From assembly GCF_000003605.2 (NCBI RefSeq), contig NW_003128868.1:160334-224333 (forward strand): a DNA stretch of 64,000 nt. Reading direction: 5' to 3'. Origin of the DNA: Saccoglossus kowalevskii (Eukaryota > Hemichordata > Enteropneusta > Harrimaniidae). Both the position numbers and the translations under genes were made by a program. Numbering within the stretch: the stretch's first letter is position 1; every line of letters begins with the position of its first letter. Positions 59,801-64,000 of the stretch are shown in pieces. A model generated the notes under the pieces. It worked only from the letters and a program-made list of their open reading frames with translations, did not search any database and was not told the DNA's origin.

Positions 59801-62800
59801 TGTATGCAGTGTGCATGCTTCGGCCCCCCTTTACCGTATTCCACAACCGATGCAAATCCACAAGATCTGTACACACTCCTACCATGTCATACTCTGTATA
59901 GCTATACTGAGTGTTTTTAAATTAAACTGAATAGTGTATTTTTGTCGAAAAATAGTGTACTGGGTATTTTCATCTTATCATATTAGGAAACGCGAATTCC
60001 AAATATGGAACGGTTACGCGCGTACGCGTCCTATGATAATAAAATCACAAACTTGGCTGCCTGCAGAAGTTTGCTAAACAAAATGTTTTGGATTTCGGCA
60101 TTCTCATGAGGAAAATATGTATAATAATAAGGTTATTACATGGATACTGCAAAATATACGCGGTCGACCGACGCGCATGCTCCCTGTACTGTCTTTGTAC
60201 ATATTTTGTAGTATCCCCTTAATAACCTCATAGTATGCAAATACAATTCTTGTTCCTCAATATATCTGGATTGTTTTTTTTGTTTTTTTAATTTAAATAT
60301 TTTTGTGCCAGGCGACAGTTCCGGACATTGAATTTCACTGTTGTCTCTCCTGACTTTTTTGTATGTGAAAATTGCAAGTGCTAGTGCATTTTGCCACATA
60401 AATCATTTCCTGTTTGGGACTACGTGACAGGGCTGTGCGGCCATCTCCCTATCAAATGGCAATTTAATGCGCTATCCTGGCGTCAACCAGTAGAATTTGA
60501 ACTTGGGTCTACCGATCATGAGTAGTAATATATCTGGATTGTTGAAAAACCCGAGTAGCAGTGTTGATTGTCTGGATGAAATTATATGCATTGAGAAGAA
60601 TGAAATAGTAGCAGGTGCGGTTTAATGTGTAGTGTCAATATTGACGTCACAAAGGATGATGCACTTTTCATCCATAGCTTTAACTGGGATAGGTATGCTT
60701 CTGTAAATGCGTTCCTGATAAGAGATGCGAGAGAGAGAGAGCTGTGAATGTATAAAGCTACACCCCCATCGTGAAAACTGTCTCTATTACAAGTGATTGC
60801 ATTATATTTTGGCAAGTTAAAAAGGATTAAACCATGTTTTACCAAGAGCTAAAATAAGAAACAAATTTTGATTCAATAAATTGAAATATGTAACAAAATA
60901 TTTCGAAATGTTTTGAAGAAGGAATGAATACTGAGATGTAGAAAAGAGTAGGCATGTAGTAAAATAGATGAATTTAAATCTTCGGGGGAATAGTAAATGC
61001 AATTATAATTATATTAGGACTCACAATTTGTATTCATTGAACGAGGGTGTTATGACTGATGTTACCTTAATTATGTTAGGATATACGTTGGGCAACTTGC
61101 AAGGACGAGATTTTCAGAGCGAGCGATCCCGACTCTTTTCGTGTTTCGCACTAGGATATTTCCATTATCAGTCCAGAGATACTTCCATTTGCCTGAAAAA
61201 GTTTCTTGCCCTTCTAAGTTAGTTGTTCATTTATGTAAATTTTGATCAGATGTTGTTTTGGCGTGCATATCCTTCTTTTCCTTGTACTATTGACTGTGGA
61301 CTCTCCGACGCGTGGAACAGACGATTATGTTGGATATTGCTTGCTCACTATTACGTGGAAGTCGATGGCTGATGCTGATGTCGTGTTCGGAAACATGTAC
61401 TCCCACGGCTTCGGCTACATAGATGACTATGTCGTCAATCAGTTTCATCTTCTTTTTCTGGTATTACCTGGATTATTAGGTTGTTACGTCTAGTGTATTG
61501 TTATAGTGATTCATTCTGAGGCCCGTTGAACTCTACTCTGTTGTGATAAGTTGTTCTAATAGTGATTTGTTTTCGCTGTGGAGTTGTTTTTTAAATTCGT
61601 CGAAGAAAAGTTCATGAAGTTTACGGACTTTTGCACTACACACAATGTAGATTGTATAGTCCACTATGAGAGGACACCCACAGAGTGACTCACACTCGAC
61701 AGGAGTTTTTTCACCGATATTATGGGATAGACAAGACAATAGTACTGGAAATGAAATACACACACACCAAAATATATATTGTCTGCCATCTTGCCTTTGT
61801 CTCCAGGTTTGCTTGTCTCCTCGGGAGAGGAACAATTGGCACAAATGCAAGTTTTCTTGGCATAAACGAATACTTCTTGCTTCACCACAGTCCTCGCACT
61901 TCATCGTTAGAATGAACCTTGCAAAAATGTAGAATAATTACTATAATGCAATGGGTTTCTCCTCCTTTAAAAACAAATTCCTTTTTTATTCTGTTTTATT
62001 TTAATATTCATCTACTTATAGTGGCGTCAAACTTTGGATTGGATTACGTAAACCACATGGTAATATGAGACCAGTATGGGTCGAAAGAGCGATTCCATAC
62101 AATGAGAACACAGCTTATCCCTGGGCACGATTTCTAGCAAGCGACGCTAAGTGTGTAATCGGTGTAGGTAACAATGAAAACGTCTTTGAATGGCAGTTTT
62201 CAAATTGCCAAAATGCTGAATCATTTCTGTGTGAATTTGCAGAATCAGGTAAGACAGAATAATTGTTCATAATTTACCTGTATGTCACTGAGCTCAATCG
62301 TAACAGGATATAGTAACGGATCATGAATACTCGGCTTTATGTGCATTGCAGTTTGTAAGGTCAGGGGCGGTTTTCTTTGGGGATGTTCACTAGAGTTGTG
62401 TAGAGAGGTGCGAGCCTATTTTCAATAGTGAAGCACGTTGCTGTAGACGTGAATTCAAATATTTATATCACGAAGTACGCATATAATTAAGGAACTGCAA
62501 ATAGAATACATATTGCGTTTTTCTAATACGATGCATTACATACAGTAAATAGAAATCCTGATGAAGCCAAATCTACTAGACGGGCCCATAGTAACCCATC
62601 CATTGATGATATTCTACGAATCAATCGAAATTTGAGTGAGTAATTAACGAGCTTCTTTTGTTGTACTAAAAGTATTATTGTATGGAGTAATGATTTCGAA
62701 AGACTCTCATTGTAATACTTATAAATTTCGATTGCTGAACAAAATTGTCTAACAATTTTTACCCGCATCTATTCAATATATACAACGTGAAATCAACTAC

Positions 62801-63904
62801 AAACGAATACATCAGATAATTTATGAACGAACATTTTTATCAGAACATTTTTGGATACAACTGCCTTAAGTTATCATTTGAAAGACACAACAATTAAAAT
62901 CTTGTAATAAACCAATCGGTGCTATATATTATAGGTCGAAGCCTTTTTTTACAGACTTATTTCAAGGTGATATAAAGCTGACAGAAGAACAACAAAGAAG
63001 ACATAATGCAGGAATGCCCATCTTGTCCAATCATGAGTAACTATAATTGATAGTGTTCCGTAAACAAGTATGTCACTACAGATACACTACTTCTGTCAGA
63101 GTGTGCGCCTATGATTATGAAGTCGACACAACACAACACAACCTAATGCAATTTGTTCTGCTTTCAGAAAAAGAGGAATCACAAATAATACCGACTTGTA
63201 TTGGACTGATACGGTTATTCATTTCGTATTTGATAGGAACCCTCCCAATGCCAGTTCATTAGGTAAGTCGATTCATGAAAATATACTTGTAGATGATACG
63301 ATACAAGATACACCAAAGTATAATAAGTAAAAAATAAAAATTGTCGTATATGTAAGCAGTTAAAATGGTCAAAATTTACTTCATGTTAAACACTAAAATA
63401 GTTACGCCAATTCTCGTCACTAATTTCAGCAAAGTTCATTTGAGTCAAAGCATGTCCGAGAAATAGTTAAGGACACATTGTATTTAAACATGTCGCCATT
63501 CGGTCATTTTTAAGAAAACGACCGTAACTCATCATGTGTGATGTTCATTCAAAGTGCGGATGAAAAAGTTGAGGACAACGTTGATTTAGTGATTTTTAAA
63601 TACATTCTGATAATAAATAACTGAAGATATTTTTAAACAAAATCTGTGAATATGTATCTAAAAACAGATTTGGCTACTTTCTCTTTCATTTTATAATTGA
63701 CGAATAAAATATAAACATTAGAAGAATAAAAAGCTAATGATTCACGGTGTAAAATAAATACAAATGTTCCTTTATTTGCGTAGACGAAAATGGGAGGAGA
63801 ATCGTACGGAATGCATTGAAATATCTAGAAGAAGCAACAATGGCATGTATAAGATTCAAGGAAGGTGTGGCAGACGATTATATAAGTATAATCAATGGGG
63901 ACGG
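47762..63904 (+). CDS. Secreted C-type lectin-astacin metalloprotease (whole gene, 3' end outside window)
   Basis: Seven exons, every join in phase: 47762-47810, 48070-48244, 62022-62248, 62546-62635, 62955-63036, 63168-63262 and 63784-63904, the last with donor GTAAGA. Parts in order are a signal peptide, a full C-type lectin domain, an astacin propeptide and the start of an astacin catalytic domain. The product should be secreted, bind a glycan or other ligand through the lectin domain, and cleave protein once its propeptide is removed. Roles in immunity, matrix or digestion are all possible. The zinc-binding HExxHxxGxxH lies past the right edge. The second intron is 13.8 kb and is full of mobile elements. 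A lectin domain N-terminal to the astacin propeptide is unusual. Confidence 0.9.
48070..48244 (+). CDS. Exon 2: first half of C-type lectin domain
   Basis: Acceptor CCATCTAG, donor [26 protein letters not shown], then [15 protein letters not shown], is the classic first half of a CTLD. It contains the first two disulphide cysteines, the WTEA helix, and the GGDLAVLES strand ahead of helix 2. It ends in phase 2, as needed by the exon at 62022. Confidence 0.9.
48950..50200 (-). mobile_element. LINE fragment (reverse transcriptase and 3' part)
   Basis: On the minus strand [10 protein letters not shown] (RT motif B region) is coded at about 49930, and an ADDT catalytic box lies at about 49690 after an in-frame stop. 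Downstream sequence to about 48950 reads like the worn C-terminal part. The copy is interrupted by the MITE at 49737-49891, which sits between the two motifs. It lies antisense in intron 2 of the lectin-astacin gene. Confidence 0.65.
49737..49891. mobile_element. Short MITE with TTAA flanks, inside a LINE
   Basis: The left end AGGGGAAACTTCC and the right end in reverse, AGGGGCACTTCC, are flanked by TTAA on both sides (49733-49736, 49892-49895). It is 155 bp long and noncoding. The start of a similar sequence (CCCAAGGATTGCACCAA) is at about 14862, so the family may have a second copy there. Confidence 0.7.
50440..51120. repeat. Duplicated segment, copy 2 (matches 44150-45240)
   Basis: Direct-orientation partner of 44150-45240, but shorter by several internal deletions. 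The best shared part is about 50640-51110 against 44745-45215. The plus and minus open frames at 50766-51071 are not kept in the partner and are therefore doubtful as genes. Confidence 0.75.
51540..51745 (+). mobile_element. DIRS-type retroelement piece: RT joined to tyrosine recombinase (fossil)
   Basis: [14 protein letters not shown] is the DIRS/Ngaro reverse transcriptase motif. About 90 bases later a leucine-rich stretch with a DRRQDE word resembles the start of the tyrosine recombinase domain. The middle of the element is missing. A short broken fossil. Confidence 0.5.
51810..52890 (-). mobile_element. DIRS-type retroelement piece, opposite strand (fossil)
   Basis: On the minus strand a stretch with [16 protein letters not shown] fits the beginning of DIRS reverse transcriptases. 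It follows about 700 bp of GC-richer, open, proline- and arginine-rich sequence that may be the gag-like region. Base composition is clearly higher in GC than the surroundings. It is inverted relative to the piece at 51540-51745. Broken. Confidence 0.45.
52900..54330. other. No gene recognised (intron 2 of lectin-astacin gene)
   Basis: The left part (to about 53180) keeps the GC-rich composition of the DIRS-like region. The rest is AT-rich intron with no feature that I can support. Confidence 0.45.
54340..57990 (+). mobile_element. Gmr1-like Ty3/gypsy retrotransposon (fossil)
   Basis: Parts in order on the plus strand: a gag-side region and a protease-like site (VLLDVGCS, about 54625), then an integrase zinc-binding region (about 55370-55530), integrase core (about 55620-56090) and integrase C-terminal region (about 56290-56450). 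RT follows (about 56690-57400) and RNase H (about 57600-57980). Integrase ahead of RT marks the Gmr1 clade. It is broken by several changes but is far better kept than the relative at 19060-21240, so it is younger. It lies in sense orientation in intron 2 of the lectin-astacin gene. No LTR pair recognised. Confidence 0.75.
58900..61930 (-). mobile_element. LINE copy with ORF1, endonuclease and RT parts
   Basis: On the minus strand an ORF1-like part comes first: a Cys-rich start at 61930-61800, then [14 protein letters not shown] near 61600, then [15 protein letters not shown] near 61380. The apurinic endonuclease part follows ([13 protein letters not shown], about 60770). RT comes last ([14 protein letters not shown], then [10 protein letters not shown], about 59540-59410). 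Frames are interrupted at many points, and the SINE at 60276-60526 sits between endonuclease and RT. The 3' end is not defined. Confidence 0.7.
60276..60526 (-). mobile_element. tRNA-type SINE with 17-bp target duplication
   Basis: The insert is flanked by AATATATCTGGATTGTT at 60259-60275 and 60527-60543. On the minus strand it starts with a Pol III B-box-like word (AGTTCAAATTC) and runs about 250 bp. It ends in an A-rich tail directly before the target duplication. These are the marks of LINE-driven SINE insertion. A second copy is at about 20335-20515. The A box seems lost, so the 5' end may be truncated. Confidence 0.8.
62022..62248 (+). CDS. Exon 3: second half of C-type lectin domain
   Basis: Acceptor TACTTATAG, donor [14 protein letters not shown] is the WIGL core motif. 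KCVIGVG, WQFSNCQ and ESFLCEF give the late strands and the last two cysteines. The usual EPN/QPD and WND calcium residues are not present in plain form: the WND position is replaced by FEWQFS. Sugar binding through Ca2+ is therefore doubtful, and the ligand may be protein. Confidence 0.9.
62546..63036 (+). CDS. Exons 4-5: astacin propeptide with aspartate switch
   Basis: Exons 62546-62635 and 62955-63036. [12 protein letters not shown] leads into [15 protein letters not shown]. FxGD is the motif by which astacin propeptides place an aspartate on the catalytic zinc and keep the enzyme latent. Donors are GTGAGT and GTAACT, and phases are 1 to 1 and 1 to 2. Confidence 0.85.
63168..63904 (+). CDS. 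Exons 6-7: start of astacin catalytic domain (cut by window end)
   Basis: Exons 63168-63262 and 63784-63904. [15 protein letters not shown] has a basic cleavage site before the mature enzyme, followed by TVIHFVFDR, the first strand. [20 protein letters not shown], then [17 protein letters not shown], matches the conserved astacin helix, first cysteine and strand that precede the active site. The active-site exon is to the right of the window. Confidence 0.88.
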
Positions 63905-64000
63905 GTAAGATAATTCTTTGGTATTATAATACTTCGACTTGAATAATCGTGATAATCGGGTGGTATATCTGCCTTTTATCTGATAAGATTAGCTGAGGGT

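Noticed and set aside
61242-61493. Plus-strand hydrophobic open frame
   Set aside because: The opposite strand carries the LINE ORF1 motif ISISHRLP, so this frame is its antisense.

Overview
The window is animal nuclear DNA: AT-rich, with long introns, GT/AG splice sites, several families of degraded retroelements, short DNA transposons and one assembly gap (28426-28926, run of N). The mix of elements (Gmr1-like, BEL/Pao, DIRS, LINEs, tRNA-type SINE) and the gene types suggest a marine invertebrate, perhaps a mollusc, brachiopod or other lophotrochozoan. I cannot fix the species.

Two real host genes dominate. (1) On the minus strand, 26159 down to 5363, at least 26 small exons encode a protein of about 1,170 residues. 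Its order is a SAM-like domain, a long middle part that includes a U-box-like segment, a von Willebrand A domain with a complete MIDAS metal site, a ubiquitin-conjugating enzyme (E2) with its catalytic cysteine, and a C-terminal U-box. It is a candidate all-in-one E2-E3 ubiquitination protein and is the most interesting object here. Most exon joins keep phase; four do not and are listed. (2) On the plus strand, 47762 to beyond the window end, a secreted protein is built from a signal peptide, a C-type lectin domain split over two exons by a 13.8 kb intron, an astacin prodomain with the FxGD aspartate switch, and the start of an astacin metalloprotease domain. The zinc motif lies past the right edge.

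Between them, 29453-31421 (minus) holds exons of an integrase-core-like gene of uncertain integrity. It is followed upstream by a LINE and by an inverted pair of Ty3/gypsy fossils (35548-41110) with one recognisable LTR. From 41640 to 44040 lies a decayed direct duplicate of part of gene 1 (its 9.7-12.6 kb interval) with dead copies of two VWA exons.

The introns are the main home of mobile elements: a Gmr1-like fossil, two TTAA-flanked MITEs, a hAT-like MITE 16 bp from a 5' splice site, a 26-bp minisatellite of 18 units, DIRS pieces, a second Gmr1-like fossil, LINEs, and a SINE with a 17-bp target duplication.
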